A DNA stretch of 64,000 nt. It comes from SAR324 cluster bacterium. Lineage in GTDB: Bacteria > SAR324 > NAC60-12. Of the stretch, positions 37,317-46,226 are shown in pieces. The notes beneath the pieces are model-generated. The model did no database searches and was not told the DNA's origin. It saw only the letters and a program-made list of their open reading frames with translations. The stretch spans positions 1 through 64,000 of the forward strand of contig JANQJU010000008.1 in NCBI GenBank assembly GCA_028281495.1. The letters run 5' to 3'. Each line of letters starts with the position of its first letter. Position 1 is the stretch's first letter. Position numbers and translations under genes: made by a program.

Positions 37317-37556
37317 ATGCCTAAGAAGGAGATTTTCAAGAAAGTAACTCATGCTAGTGCCAATGAACGGCAGAAAAAACATCGCAAACAACTCAAAGAA
37401 AAAGGCATTCAACGCATTGAATTCAAACTGCCCGAAGAAACCATTCAACAGGTTCGTCAATATTGCAAAATTCATGATATCAATCGTCATGAATTTCTAG
37501 ATAACTTGATCAATGAATTCATGTCTATTTATTTACAGAAGAAAAGCAAAACCTAA
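37317..37556 (+). CDS. small ribbon-helix-helix DNA-binding protein
   Basis: A 79-residue basic protein. Residues about 35-73 fit the MetJ/Arc ribbon-helix-helix pattern: a short strand (RIEFKLP), helix 1 (EETIQQVRQYCKIHD) and helix 2 (NRHEFLDNLINEFMSIY). The N-terminus is rich in lysine. Such proteins are transcription factors or antitoxins; no toxin gene adjoins it. Two identical palindromes lie in its promoter, so autoregulation is likely, though the palindrome type is more usual for TetR- or CRP-like proteins. Confidence 0.75.
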   Translation: MPKKEIFKKVTHASANERQKKHRKQLKEKGIQRIEFKLPEETIQQVRQYCKIHDINRHEFLDNLINEFMSIYLQKKSKT

Positions 37557-37639
37557 TCTACTCCGCTTTATTCCTCGATTCATTCCTCGACAGGATACAG
37601 CCTAACTTATTGAATTTTTAAATACTCGAAATCAAAACT

Positions 37640-39247
37640 ATGGTGGAGAATCAAATATTTACAATTCCCTCAAAACAGTCGATTCAGCAGGTGAAAACCA
37701 TATTGAAGGATTCATTGCCTTTACACGAATCTGAGATCAAAACTACCAAACGGCTTTATTATGATACTTTTGATTGGAAACTTTTGGAAAGTAATGGTGT
37801 TTTGGAAGCTGAAAAACTGGAAGAAGGAGTTCGATTGCGTTGGTTTCAAAAAGACAATGGACAACTTTTAAGAAGCCTTCAGCTTTCTCAAACCCCTCGA
37901 TTCATTTGGGAATTCCCGGAAGGAAGTTTTAAGACTCAACTGCATCCAATTCTCGATGTTCGTGCATTACTTTCTCAAGTTACAATCGAAAGCCAGGTCC
38001 ATTGTTTGAAGTTATGGAACAAAGATGAAAAGACCGTGGCCCACGTGTATTTAGAAGCCAACACCTTGCAAGAATCGAAATCCGGGCCTTCTCACTTTTT
38101 AGGGCAACGACTCGTGGTGGTTTCTGTCAGGGGATATCCCAAGGCATGGGAACGCGTGTTATCCAAAGTTCGTAAGGCCCTTCCTGATTTGCAACCGACC
38201 ACACAGTCATTGTTGAATCAAGCCTTGGATCATCTAAAAATCGATCCTAAAACCTATTCTTCCAAGTTAGATATTTCGTTAAAGGCCAATATGACTGCCG
38301 AGCAAGCGGTCAAGTTGATCTTCCAACACATACAACGCACCTTGGAACTCAATGAACAAGGAATGCGAGAGGATTGGGATTCCGAGTTTTTGCATGATTT
38401 TCGCGTGTGTGTTCGCCGCATTCGGTCTGCCTTGGGGCAGATCAAACAGGTTTTCCCTGCCGATCCCTTAGAACAATTTAAAGCGGAGTTTGCTTGGCTC
38501 GGTCAAGAAACAGGCCCCGCTCGCGATCTAGATGTGTACCTGTTGAAATTTGATGGCTATCAAAAGCGCCTGCCTACGGAAGTGCAAAGTGATCTAAACC
38601 CCTTGCAGGATTTTTTAAAGTCTCAGAAACAGCAGGTACACCAAACTTTAGTGCAAGTATTGGATACACCCCGTTATCGCCAACTGTTGGAAGACTGGAA
38701 TTCGTTTTTGCAACAGCCCTTTTCGCCGGAAGAAACCCCGCTTCGTGCCTTCCAACCGATTGGCGAGGTGGCGGATAAACAAATTTGGCGTGTGTACCAA
38801 CGTGTGCTTCGTGAAGGAGAAGCCATTCACGATGATTCACCAGCGGAAATGCTGCATGACCTTCGCAAGACCTGCAAAAAACTACGCTACCTCATGGAGT
38901 TCTTTCAAACTTTGTATCCTTCGGGTGGGGTGAAAGCGATGATTAAGGCACTCAAACGGCTTCAAGAGAACTTAGGAGATTTTCAAGACTATGAGGTACA
39001 ATGGAGCTCTCTCATCCACTTTGGCGAACAGATTGCCAAAAAAGGCCCTTCGTCTCCCAGCACATTAATCTCGATTGGCATGCTCGTCAGCGATCTCAAA
39101 ACGCAACAAATGGATGCTCGACACCAATTTCACCAGAGGTTCACGGAGTTTGCTTCCGTTGAAAATCAACGAGCCTTTGAAAACTTATTTCATCATAAAA
39201 GGGTTTCATCCAAAAAGAGTATAAGGACATCGCTTGCAACCGTTTGA
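37640..39247 (+). CDS. CYTH/CHAD-domain protein
   Basis: A 535-residue protein with an N-terminal CYTH-like part (about 1-175; acidic and basic strands such as KRLYYDTFDW and GVRLRWF) and a C-terminal CHAD domain (about 205-510). CHAD is marked by its paired conserved-histidine helices: LHDFRVCVRRIRSAL, ETGPARDLDVYL, MLHDLRKTCKKLRYLMEFF. CHAD domains bind polyphosphate, and CYTH domains handle triphosphates. The EXEXK motif of active CYTH enzymes is not clear here, so catalysis is doubtful. The next gene, 33 bases on, is a ParA-type ATPase, which suggests that polyphosphate-type granules are being positioned. Confidence 0.85.
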   Translation: MVENQIFTIPSKQSIQQVKTILKDSLPLHESEIKTTKRLYYDTFDWKLLESNGVLEAEKLEEGVRLRWFQKDNGQLLRSLQLSQTPRFIWEFPEGSFKTQLHPILDVRALLSQVTIESQVHCLKLWNKDEKTVAHVYLEANTLQESKSGPSHFLGQRLVVVSVRGYPKAWERVLSKVRKALPDLQPTTQSLLNQALDHLKIDPKTYSSKLDISLKANMTAEQAVKLIFQHIQRTLELNEQGMREDWDSEFLHDFRVCVRRIRSALGQIKQVFPADPLEQFKAEFAWLGQETGPARDLDVYLLKFDGYQKRLPTEVQSDLNPLQDFLKSQKQQVHQTLVQVLDTPRYRQLLEDWNSFLQQPFSPEETPLRAFQPIGEVADKQIWRVYQRVLREGEAIHDDSPAEMLHDLRKTCKKLRYLMEFFQTLYPSGGVKAMIKALKRLQENLGDFQDYEVQWSSLIHFGEQIAKKGPSSPSTLISIGMLVSDLKTQQMDARHQFHQRFTEFASVENQRAFENLFHHKRVSSKKSIRTSLATV

Positions 39248-39280
39248 ACCCCATTTTTCAATTTACCAGGAAGGAAACTC

Positions 39281-40024
39281 ATGAAAATCATCTCAATCTA
39301 CAGCATCAAGGGAGGCGTTGGGAAAACAGCAACTGCGGTCAATTTGGCATATCTCGCTGCCCAGGAGGGGGCAAAAACCTTGTTGTGGGATCTCGACCCA
39401 CAAGGGGCGGCGAGCTTTTACTTTCGGATCAAACGGAAAGTGAAAGGAGGCAGTAAAGCGCTGATTGAACGCACGCGCGATGCGGATGATTTGATCAAAG
39501 GAAGTGATTTTGAAAACCTGGACCTGATTCCTGCCGATTTCTCTTACCGAAACATGGATCTGTTTCTTGAAAAGAGTAAACGCCCCACCAGTCAATTTCA
39601 AAAAATCGTGAAGCCGTTGTCGAAGGATTACGACTATTTGTTTCTAGATTGTCCACCCAGTATGTCCTTAGTTTCGGAAAATGTGCTTCAAATTTCTCAT
39701 GTCATGCTGGTGCCTATCATTCCTTCGACCTTGTCATTACGCACCCTCAAGCAGTTGACGGAATTTTGCCAATCGCAAAAATTGAAACATGTGCAAATCA
39801 TTCCCTTCTTCTCGATGGTGGATCGTCGTAAAAAGCTCCATCGCGAGGTCATGGAATCCCTGCCCATTGAATATTCTCAAATGCTCACAAGCTACACTCC
39901 CAACTCAGCAGAAGTCGAACGCATGGGACTTGAACGCAACGTGATCGTGGATTTTTCCCCTCGAACCCGAGCTGCTATTTCTTTCAAAAACATTTGGAAA
40001 GAAGTCAAAGGGGCATGGGTCTGA
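39281..40024 (+). CDS. ParA-family ATPase
   Basis: A 247-residue deviant Walker ATPase. The signature KGGVGKTATAVNLAY (residues 10-24) has the ParA/MinD lysine before the G-K-T, Walker A' is DLDPQGAAS, and Walker B is YLFLDCPPS. Such ATPases position plasmids, chromosomes or protein/polymer cargo. No ParB or parS site is seen next to it; the CYTH/CHAD gene upstream is the likely operon partner. AGGAAGGAAACTC precedes the ATG. Confidence 0.9.
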   Translation: MKIISIYSIKGGVGKTATAVNLAYLAAQEGAKTLLWDLDPQGAASFYFRIKRKVKGGSKALIERTRDADDLIKGSDFENLDLIPADFSYRNMDLFLEKSKRPTSQFQKIVKPLSKDYDYLFLDCPPSMSLVSENVLQISHVMLVPIIPSTLSLRTLKQLTEFCQSQKLKHVQIIPFFSMVDRRKKLHREVMESLPIEYSQMLTSYTPNSAEVERMGLERNVIVDFSPRTRAAISFKNIWKEVKGAWV

Positions 40025-40116
40025 CCAAACGCTTTGTAGAATACCAAAAGAATTGTTAAAAATAATTTTGGTTGTCACTACGAGTGGGATTCATCTGCTG
40101 AAGAGGAATAAGGATC

Positions 40117-41202
40117 ATGTCACACCAATGGGAAAAGCAAGCGATTCAGAAAATTGAGGCTGATTTCAATCGATCCGCCGATACTCATTTGATTAAAGTC
40201 GATTTGCCTGCCGTGCCAGGAATTTACTTGTATATGAAAGATGAATCGATTCACCCCACTGGGAGTCTTAAACATCGATTGGCCCGATCCTTATTTTTGT
40301 ATGGATTGTGTAGCGGTTGGATTCATCAAGACACCACGATCATTGAGATGTCTTCGGGAAGTACCGCTGTTTCAGAAGCATACTTTGCAAGGTTACTGGA
40401 TTTGCCATTTATTGCCGTCATGCCCGATAGCACTTCCGAAGAGAAAATCCGCCAGATCAAATTTTATGGAGGCGATTGTCACTTGGTGCCAAAAGGGCAG
40501 TCGATTCACGAGGAGGTTCAGCATTTGGTCCGAAAAACGGGAGGGCACTTTATGGACCAATTCACTTATGCAGAGCGTGCAACGGACTGGCGAGGGAACA
40601 ACAATATTGCCGATTCGATCTTCCAACAAATGGCCAAAGAACCCTATCCGGTGCCGACGTGGATCGTGGTTGGAGCAGGAACGGGAGGCACCTCCGCCAC
40701 CATCGGACGTTATACTCGTTACTATCATTCTCAAACCAAGCTGTGCGTTGTCGATCCCGAAAATTCTGTGTTTTCGGATTTCTACCAAAAACGAGACCGA
40801 AGTATACGCATTCCCCAACTTTCCCAAATCGAGGGCATTGGCCGTCCTGAGGTGCCCCCTTCTTTCATTCCCGATGTCATTGACCGTTTGATTGATGTCC
40901 CCGACGCGGCTTCTATGGCAGCCATTCGCTTTTTAGAAAAATTACTCGACCGACGATGTGGCGGTTCAACCGGTACCAATCTATACGGAACTTTTCTGTT
41001 GATGGCGGAGATGATCCGAAACGGTGAAATCGGCTCAGTGGTCACTTTGATCTGCGATCCGGGTGAACGCTACGCACAAACCTATTACAATGACGATTGG
41101 ATCGCTTCTCACAATTACGACCTCTCTTGCTACCTAGAACAGTTGGAATGCTTCGCGCAAACCGGCAAATGGCATTGTATCTCAGACACGTTTGAGGGCT
41201 AA
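40117..41202 (+). CDS. PLP-dependent cysteine synthase-family enzyme (Cds1-like)
   Basis: A 361-residue fold type II PLP enzyme. The Schiff-base lysine is in HPTGSLKHRLARSLFLY, SSGSTAVSEAY is the substrate loop, and VGAGTGGTSATIGRY is the phosphate cradle. The SLKHRLA block matches what I remember of the mycobacterial L-cysteine desulfhydrase Cds1, which releases H2S, rather than CysK. No cofactor or sulfate genes adjoin. GAGGAATAAGGATC precedes the ATG. Convergent with cobS. Confidence 0.8.
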   Translation: MSHQWEKQAIQKIEADFNRSADTHLIKVDLPAVPGIYLYMKDESIHPTGSLKHRLARSLFLYGLCSGWIHQDTTIIEMSSGSTAVSEAYFARLLDLPFIAVMPDSTSEEKIRQIKFYGGDCHLVPKGQSIHEEVQHLVRKTGGHFMDQFTYAERATDWRGNNNIADSIFQQMAKEPYPVPTWIVVGAGTGGTSATIGRYTRYYHSQTKLCVVDPENSVFSDFYQKRDRSIRIPQLSQIEGIGRPEVPPSFIPDVIDRLIDVPDAASMAAIRFLEKLLDRRCGGSTGTNLYGTFLLMAEMIRNGEIGSVVTLICDPGERYAQTYYNDDWIASHNYDLSCYLEQLECFAQTGKWHCISDTFEG

Positions 41203-41217
41203 TCCTATCCATTCCTC

Positions 41218-41988
41218 TTATAAACAGCTGAGGCTCCCCAGAACCCATAAATAAAATACGACTTCAGAAATCTGTTGCACCCCTCCCAAACAATCTCCCG
41301 TATAGCCGCCAATCCGTTTGTGGAAATACCATCCCATTCCTCCTGACACCCCCAATAGCACGACCACTGCGGTCCAAAACTGGGGCATCAATAACACTAA
41401 GGGAAGCACCCCTAAAATGTTGATCAAGATTGCTTCTTGGACTGTTAGCGGTTTGATTAAAGGTTTCACTTTGCTAGAGGAGTCCTGCCCTACATAGGGC
41501 AATAGAGCCATCAGTGTCGCCGCTGCGGCACGACTGAGGGAATGCCCCGCAATTAGAGTCAACACGATCCAACTTGGGCCAATTTCCCATAAAGTCACAA
41601 ATTTCAGTGCCAATACGGAGCACAAACCGATCACACCAAAAGTCCCCAGACGTGAATCTTTCATGATGGTGAGGACTTGTTCTTTGCTCCATCCCCCTCC
41701 AAACCCATCGCAGATATCAGCCCACCCGTCTTCATGAAAAGCGCCGGTGATGTGGAGGGTGCCAATCATACTGATCAACACAGAAACGGAGAGCGGAAGT
41801 ATTAAAAAACTAAGGAAAAACAGAAGAGCCGCATACCCCCCCACCACCCAGCCGACAATGGGGAGATACACAATAGAACGTTTTTGGAGGGATTCGGAAA
41901 AACCGACCCAGCGCGATACAGGGAACCGGGTGTAAAAGAGCAAAGCCATCAAAAATGCTTGGAACTGATTACGGAAGATTTCAAGCAT
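41218..41988 (-). CDS. cobS: adenosylcobinamide-GDP ribazoletransferase CobS
   Basis: A 256-residue polytopic membrane enzyme that joins adenosylcobinamide-GDP to alpha-ribazole in the last steps of cobalamin synthesis. Key blocks are FYTRFPV near the N-terminus, the acidic [20 protein letters not shown] and a late [13 protein letters not shown]. It overlaps the end of cobT by 8 bases, and both follow cobU, so this is a nucleotide-loop assembly operon. Confidence 0.93.
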   Translation of the reverse strand: MLEIFRNQFQAFLMALLFYTRFPVSRWVGFSESLQKRSIVYLPIVGWVVGGYAALLFFLSFLILPLSVSVLISMIGTLHITGAFHEDGWADICDGFGGGWSKEQVLTIMKDSRLGTFGVIGLCSVLALKFVTLWEIGPSWIVLTLIAGHSLSRAAAATLMALLPYVGQDSSSKVKPLIKPLTVQEAILINILGVLPLVLLMPQFWTAVVVLLGVSGGMGWYFHKRIGGYTGDCLGGVQQISEVVFYLWVLGSLSCL

Positions 41989-43021
41989 CTTTGTCGCTCA
42001 CTCCAGCTGATTCGAAGGAAGCCATCTCATTTAAAAAATTCACCGAAGCTTGAACCAGGGGATATGCCATTGCAGCGCCAGTCCCCTCTCCAAGGCGCAT
42101 GTTCAAACGCAATAGCGGTTCTGCTTTCAAGTACTCCAACAGCCGTTGATGCCCCGATTCATCCGATTGGTGAGAGAAACAGCAATACTCCAAAACGTGT
42201 GGATGAAATTTCGATGCGACCAATACCGCAGAAGTGGCGATAAACCCATCCACTAAGAGGAGCATTTTCAATTCTGCAGCTTTGAGAAATGCTCCACACA
42301 TCATCGCAATTTCAAATCCACCGAAAACCGTGAGCGCCGAAAGCGGAGTGCCGTCCCAAACATGATGCTCGACCGCTTGTGTCAACAGTTGTATTTTGTG
42401 TTTGAGGCCAGTGGAATCCAGCCCAGTTCCTCGTCCGATACAATGTTCCAACTCGATTCCGCATAACAAGCTCATGAGAATGGAAGCCGACGACGTGTTT
42501 CCAATCCCCATTTCTCCAAAACCGATCACATTGGATCCACTCTGATGGATTTCATCCACAATTTCACTTCCCCGGGCCAACGCCTGTCGACATTGATCCA
42601 AAGTCATTGCAGGCTCTTGGAGATAGCTGCGAGTGCCATGACCTATTTTGGCTTTGATCAATTGAGGATGATCTTTGAAGTCAAAATTAACACCCGCATC
42701 GACCACATGAAGGGCAATGCCATGTTGACGACTGAATACATTAATCGCCGCTCCCCCGGCTAAGAAGTTCAACACCATTTGAAACGTCACTTCTTGAGGA
42801 TAAGCACTCACCCCTTCGGCGGCGATGCCATGATCTCCAGCAAACACGACAATGGTTGGATTGCGTAACACCGGATTCAATGTGCTTTGAATGCATCCAA
42901 TCTTCAGTGCCAAATCTTCTAGTTGTCCCAAGGCTCCTAAAGGTTTGGTTTTGGTGTCGATTTTATGGCGCAACGCGTCTGCGTGTCGATTCGACACAGG
43001 CGGAATCGAAATAGAAAACAT
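41981..43021 (-). CDS. cobT: nicotinate-nucleotide--dimethylbenzimidazole phosphoribosyltransferase CobT
   Basis: A 346-residue soluble enzyme that makes alpha-ribazole phosphate from nicotinate mononucleotide and dimethylbenzimidazole. Family blocks are [50 protein letters not shown], the catalytic glutamate region [19 protein letters not shown]. The length from the ATG at 43021 equals the usual CobT; AAGGAG precedes it, whereas the longer frame from 43054 lacks a site. Lies between cobU and cobS. Confidence 0.95.
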   Translation of the reverse strand: MFSISIPPVSNRHADALRHKIDTKTKPLGALGQLEDLALKIGCIQSTLNPVLRNPTIVVFAGDHGIAAEGVSAYPQEVTFQMVLNFLAGGAAINVFSRQHGIALHVVDAGVNFDFKDHPQLIKAKIGHGTRSYLQEPAMTLDQCRQALARGSEIVDEIHQSGSNVIGFGEMGIGNTSSASILMSLLCGIELEHCIGRGTGLDSTGLKHKIQLLTQAVEHHVWDGTPLSALTVFGGFEIAMMCGAFLKAAELKMLLLVDGFIATSAVLVASKFHPHVLEYCCFSHQSDESGHQRLLEYLKAEPLLRLNMRLGEGTGAAMAYPLVQASVNFLNEMASFESAGVSDKDA

Positions 43022-43059
43022 AACAAACTCCTTATTCATTGATGGTTGAAACAATCACT

Positions 43060-43557
43060 TTACTTCACTCGCATCGGGTGCCCGGCAATGCAAAAGTAAA
43101 TTTCATCGCAATATTCTCCGACCCATTGCGACACCTTGCCTGAAAGATCCACGAACTGCCGTGCCAGTGGATTGTCGGGAATCACCCCCAATCCAACTTC
43201 ATTGATCACCAAAACCATGTTGTTGGGGAGTTGTAAGAGTTGACTCAATTCGTCAAATATTTCTGATTCAGACCGGTGATGATGCAGCATGTTGTTCAAC
43301 CACATGGTGAGGCATTCGATCAACACAGGCACCGAATGAGATTCAATACAAAGTGCTAGCTTCAACGGTTCCTCGCAAGTTAGGAATCGTCCTTGTCTCC
43401 GGGTTTGATGATCGTCAATTCGCTTTTGTATTTCCGCATCGATAAATTCCGTGGTTGCCAAATATATGGGAATCTCAGTTTCTGCCAATTCCAGGCAACG
43501 CTGCTCTGCATGCCTGGATTTCCCACTTTTGACACCACCCGTATATAAAATTTTCAT
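43060..43557 (-). CDS. cobU: adenosylcobinamide kinase/guanylyltransferase CobU
   Basis: A 165-residue kinase and guanylyltransferase that activates adenosylcobinamide. The P-loop GGVKSGKSRHAEQ is at residues 7-19, the second motif YLATTEFIDAEIQKRIDDHQ resembles the CobU histidine region, and VLIECLTMWLNNML with VLVINEVGLGVIP is the Walker B side. It is first in cobU-cobT-cobS; no B12 riboswitch is visible in the short divergent spacer ahead of it. Only loop assembly genes are here, so salvage or synthesis elsewhere must supply cobinamide. Confidence 0.93.
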   Translation of the reverse strand: MKILYTGGVKSGKSRHAEQRCLELAETEIPIYLATTEFIDAEIQKRIDDHQTRRQGRFLTCEEPLKLALCIESHSVPVLIECLTMWLNNMLHHHRSESEIFDELSQLLQLPNNMVLVINEVGLGVIPDNPLARQFVDLSGKVSQWVGEYCDEIYFCIAGHPMRVK

Positions 43558-43666
43558 AGCTTCTGAATTGTTGTAAAATCATAAAATGTGCGGATTGTTC
43601 ATCTCGCCATCAAGATTCTTGCGTTCTCATGCCACAGCTTCAGGAACGCCCCTTCAAGGAGCGTCA

Positions 43667-44314
43667 ATGATCACCTCGATCTCTGTATCTCATCTTAAAA
43701 ACTGTGTTTGGGCGTGTTTAGGCGTATCAGTCATTGTATATTTGGCTGGATGCGGAGGGCGTCCTACCCGAGTCGGTGTTGGTGTCAAAGTGGTTGTTGA
43801 GCCTAGCCCTGCTGTCCAAAAACAAATCGCCTTGAGTTCTTGGTACACCGGCAGTAGCACCTCCTCGACCACACTCACAAAAGAAGAATTCATTGGTGCC
43901 AGCCTCGACCGATTTCTCAATCATGAATATGAAATGATTGCCGAAGAAAGCGCCCAAGGGCAAGGCAAACGGCTGCTGGCCTTGGCACAATTGATGAGCA
44001 TTGCTCCTGAGCATCACCAGCAGTTTGCCGACACGCTTCAAGCCAACCACGCTTGGCTATTTTCAAAACAACCTCAATTGACCAAAGCTCGTCTCATGCT
44101 CATCGCAAAAAACCTCCCTACAACCCACAAATCAAATAGCTTCAACGCGATACCCATTATCAACCCGATGCGTATTATCAACCCGACGCCTCGTGTCAAC
44201 CCAACGCCTCGTGTCAATCCAATGCCTCGTGCCAACCCAATGCCTCGTGCTAACAAAGCACACATCAACAACACTACGTACTTTGCCGAACCAATCGAGG
44301 AGACAATCCGATGA
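43667..44314 (+). CDS. repeat-containing lipoprotein of unknown function
   Basis: A 215-residue lipoprotein from the ATG at 43667, which has AAGGAG five bases upstream; the longer frame from 43586 lacks one. The lipobox is LAGC (C29) after a hydrophobic stretch. The middle is unremarkable. The C-terminal part has five in-frame copies of a six-residue unit (NPMPRA / NPTPRV) from an 18-bp tandem repeat, followed by a short tail. The next small gene overlaps by ATGA. No family recognised. Confidence 0.65.
   Translation: MITSISVSHLKNCVWACLGVSVIVYLAGCGGRPTRVGVGVKVVVEPSPAVQKQIALSSWYTGSSTSSTTLTKEEFIGASLDRFLNHEYEMIAEESAQGQGKRLLALAQLMSIAPEHHQQFADTLQANHAWLFSKQPQLTKARLMLIAKNLPTTHKSNSFNAIPIINPMRIINPTPRVNPTPRVNPMPRANPMPRANKAHINNTTYFAEPIEETIR
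44162..44251 (+). repeat. 18-bp in-frame tandem repeat, five copies
   Basis: Five 18-bp units from 44162 encode NPMRII, NPTPRV, NPTPRV, NPMPRA and NPMPRA near the C-terminus of the lipoprotein. The antisense strand is also open here, but that is a by-product of the repeat. Confidence 0.85.
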
Positions 44315-44517
44315 AATATGAAATCGCATCATTTACAGGGGAAGGAGACACTCCAGATATTGCGACTCAACAAGCTCAGGAAGCGATGAATCTATGGATG
44401 TCTGAACACTTGGATTGTTTGGTGGATTCCCTCCGAATGCGAACGTTTCGAAGGGGAAATCAATTTGAAGTGAAATTGTTGGCGTATTATCGACGTGAAC
44501 CTGTCTTGGCCTCCTGA
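44311..44517 (+). CDS. small protein of unknown function
   Basis: A 68-residue protein coupled to the lipoprotein gene through an ATGA overlap. It is soluble with mixed alpha and beta (KYEIASFTGEG, DIATQQAQEAMNLWMSEH, QFEVKLLAYYRRE), which looks like a small folded domain. Its last 31 bases overlap the convergent thyX-like gene. No family recognised; the coupling is the main support. Confidence 0.55.
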   Translation: MKYEIASFTGEGDTPDIATQQAQEAMNLWMSEHLDCLVDSLRMRTFRRGNQFEVKLLAYYRREPVLAS

Positions 44518-46112
44518 CGAATTTCTGCACCCAATCGCCCCAAGGGATATTCTTCGAGATCCACAAATTTGATGTATTGCGCCAACAAGGGCTGAACTTT
44601 CTGGACTTCCCGAAACATGTCTTGAGCTGCTTTTCGGTAATTGTCATGTCCTTGCGGTGTGCTGCGGAGTTCCACCAACCACATAAGTGCCCTTAAGTTG
44701 ATGTGAATGAACCATCGAATATTGTATCCCAAAGGCACCACATACTGGGCCTCCTGAGGAAATTCCTGGGCAATTGTTTCGTAAGCCTCGGCAGCTCTGC
44801 GCATGGCTTCTTGATAAATCGCTCCGACCCCCGCATCTTCCACTTCGACAGGCATGTTGTAGCCGAATCTTGTTGACAACAACTGTCGTTCTTGGGTGAG
44901 TGTGCGATGTCGGTGTAAATCTCGATACATCCCATAATCTCCCAAGATATCAAAAGTATAGAATGGCATTTCCAACGCGCGCCCCGGTTTATGCCGTCGA
45001 TGTTCCCTTAAATCGACCATGGCTTGCACCAGCTTCTCTTTTTCTTCGTATGGCATGTGTTGGATCGAATCTCGCAATTGGCCGAGTGGTTGGTTGGAAT
45101 GGGGGTAAATCAAGGCAGCTAACAACTTGGTTTCTGCATCCTGATCATAATCGATGAGACGAACCAATTCTTGTGTGGGTGCCGGAGGTTCAGAAAAATG
45201 ATTCTGTGTGAACTGTTGTAACAATTCCCCATTTTGTGTGGAAAACTTTTGAAAGCTTTGGAAATGACGATGCTCCACACTCGAACGCCGAATGAAAGAA
45301 GGCACAACCTTGGCTAATTCCTGATAAGCACTTTGTCCAATTTCTTGAAGTTCGAAGAGTTCGCCAGTCTGTAGTTTGGTCAAAAGCGTTTCAAAAAAGC
45401 GTCCATTTCCAAAAACTCCCATATTCGTAAAGGTCGAAGCTGGCAACAACCCTCGGATGCTGTCAAACACCTTGGCCCGCACCGACCGATTGTAAGCGGC
45501 TTCGCTCACACCATTTTCTCGAATCATGATGCGACGAACGTGCTCAGACACGGGCTCAAAAAGTTGGGAATAGGTATCAAACAAATAACGGTTGATCTGC
45601 AAATACGTATCCCGATGCTTAGAGTTCAGCAGCTTGGGGTCTTTATAAAACAGATAATCGCCGTCGACTTTTTTGGCAAAGGTGACATACCGCGTCGATT
45701 TTTCGAGAGGCGAACCTCCAATACGGGCATCTTGAATCACCTTTGTTGCCAGAATCGAAACATTCTCTATTGCCAAATGCGCTCCACCCAATTCCCCAAT
45801 TGAATCATCGCCATACCCGTCTAGAATCCGGTCATAAAAATTTTGAGCACGTTCGATTGCGAGTCGCGATTGATTGGAGTCGGTTTCGTTGGAATGGCCT
45901 TGAATCGCTTGAAATGCCGATTCTTGATTTTGGATAAATTCCTTCAATAACAACCGCCGCAATCCCAGAGTCGAGCGGGAATATCGCGAAAACAACGCGC
46001 CCTTAATCACCTCGGGAAGATTGGTTAACACAAAAGTAGATTGATCCGTATTGGTCACAAACGGAGCTAAAAGCGCCTGTTCTTCTGGCGTGAATTCTTC
46101 GTGAGTTTGCAT
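44487..46112 (-). CDS. thyX: double-domain ThyX-like flavin-dependent thymidylate synthase
   Basis: About 541 residues, twice the usual ThyX length. ThyX makes dTMP from dUMP with FAD and methylene-tetrahydrofolate; its signature is RHRxxSxNxxSxR. Here the N-terminal half has IENVSILATKVIQDARIGGS followed by PLEKSTRYV, where the RHR is lost. The C-terminal half has RHRTLTQERQLLSTR, where RHR is kept but the first serine is threonine. So the motif is split between two diverged copies. Long ThyX homologues exist in other phyla, and whether this one is active is uncertain. The ATG at 46112 has no clear ribosome site; a TTG five codons upstream is the alternative. It follows nuoI on the same strand. 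Confidence 0.75.
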   Translation of the reverse strand: MQTHEEFTPEEQALLAPFVTNTDQSTFVLTNLPEVIKGALFSRYSRSTLGLRRLLLKEFIQNQESAFQAIQGHSNETDSNQSRLAIERAQNFYDRILDGYGDDSIGELGGAHLAIENVSILATKVIQDARIGGSPLEKSTRYVTFAKKVDGDYLFYKDPKLLNSKHRDTYLQINRYLFDTYSQLFEPVSEHVRRIMIRENGVSEAAYNRSVRAKVFDSIRGLLPASTFTNMGVFGNGRFFETLLTKLQTGELFELQEIGQSAYQELAKVVPSFIRRSSVEHRHFQSFQKFSTQNGELLQQFTQNHFSEPPAPTQELVRLIDYDQDAETKLLAALIYPHSNQPLGQLRDSIQHMPYEEKEKLVQAMVDLREHRRHKPGRALEMPFYTFDILGDYGMYRDLHRHRTLTQERQLLSTRFGYNMPVEVEDAGVGAIYQEAMRRAAEAYETIAQEFPQEAQYVVPLGYNIRWFIHINLRALMWLVELRSTPQGHDNYRKAAQDMFREVQKVQPLLAQYIKFVDLEEYPLGRLGAEIRQEAKTGSRR

Positions 46113-46226
46113 GAGTCGGGTTTTCAAGGAGGGTGTGTGTCGCGGACCGGTTGGATACGGCCCGCGGCAATTAAGTCACCTACTTGGTAGGCAAGCAATG
46201 GATCTAAAATCGCTACAATATTCAGA

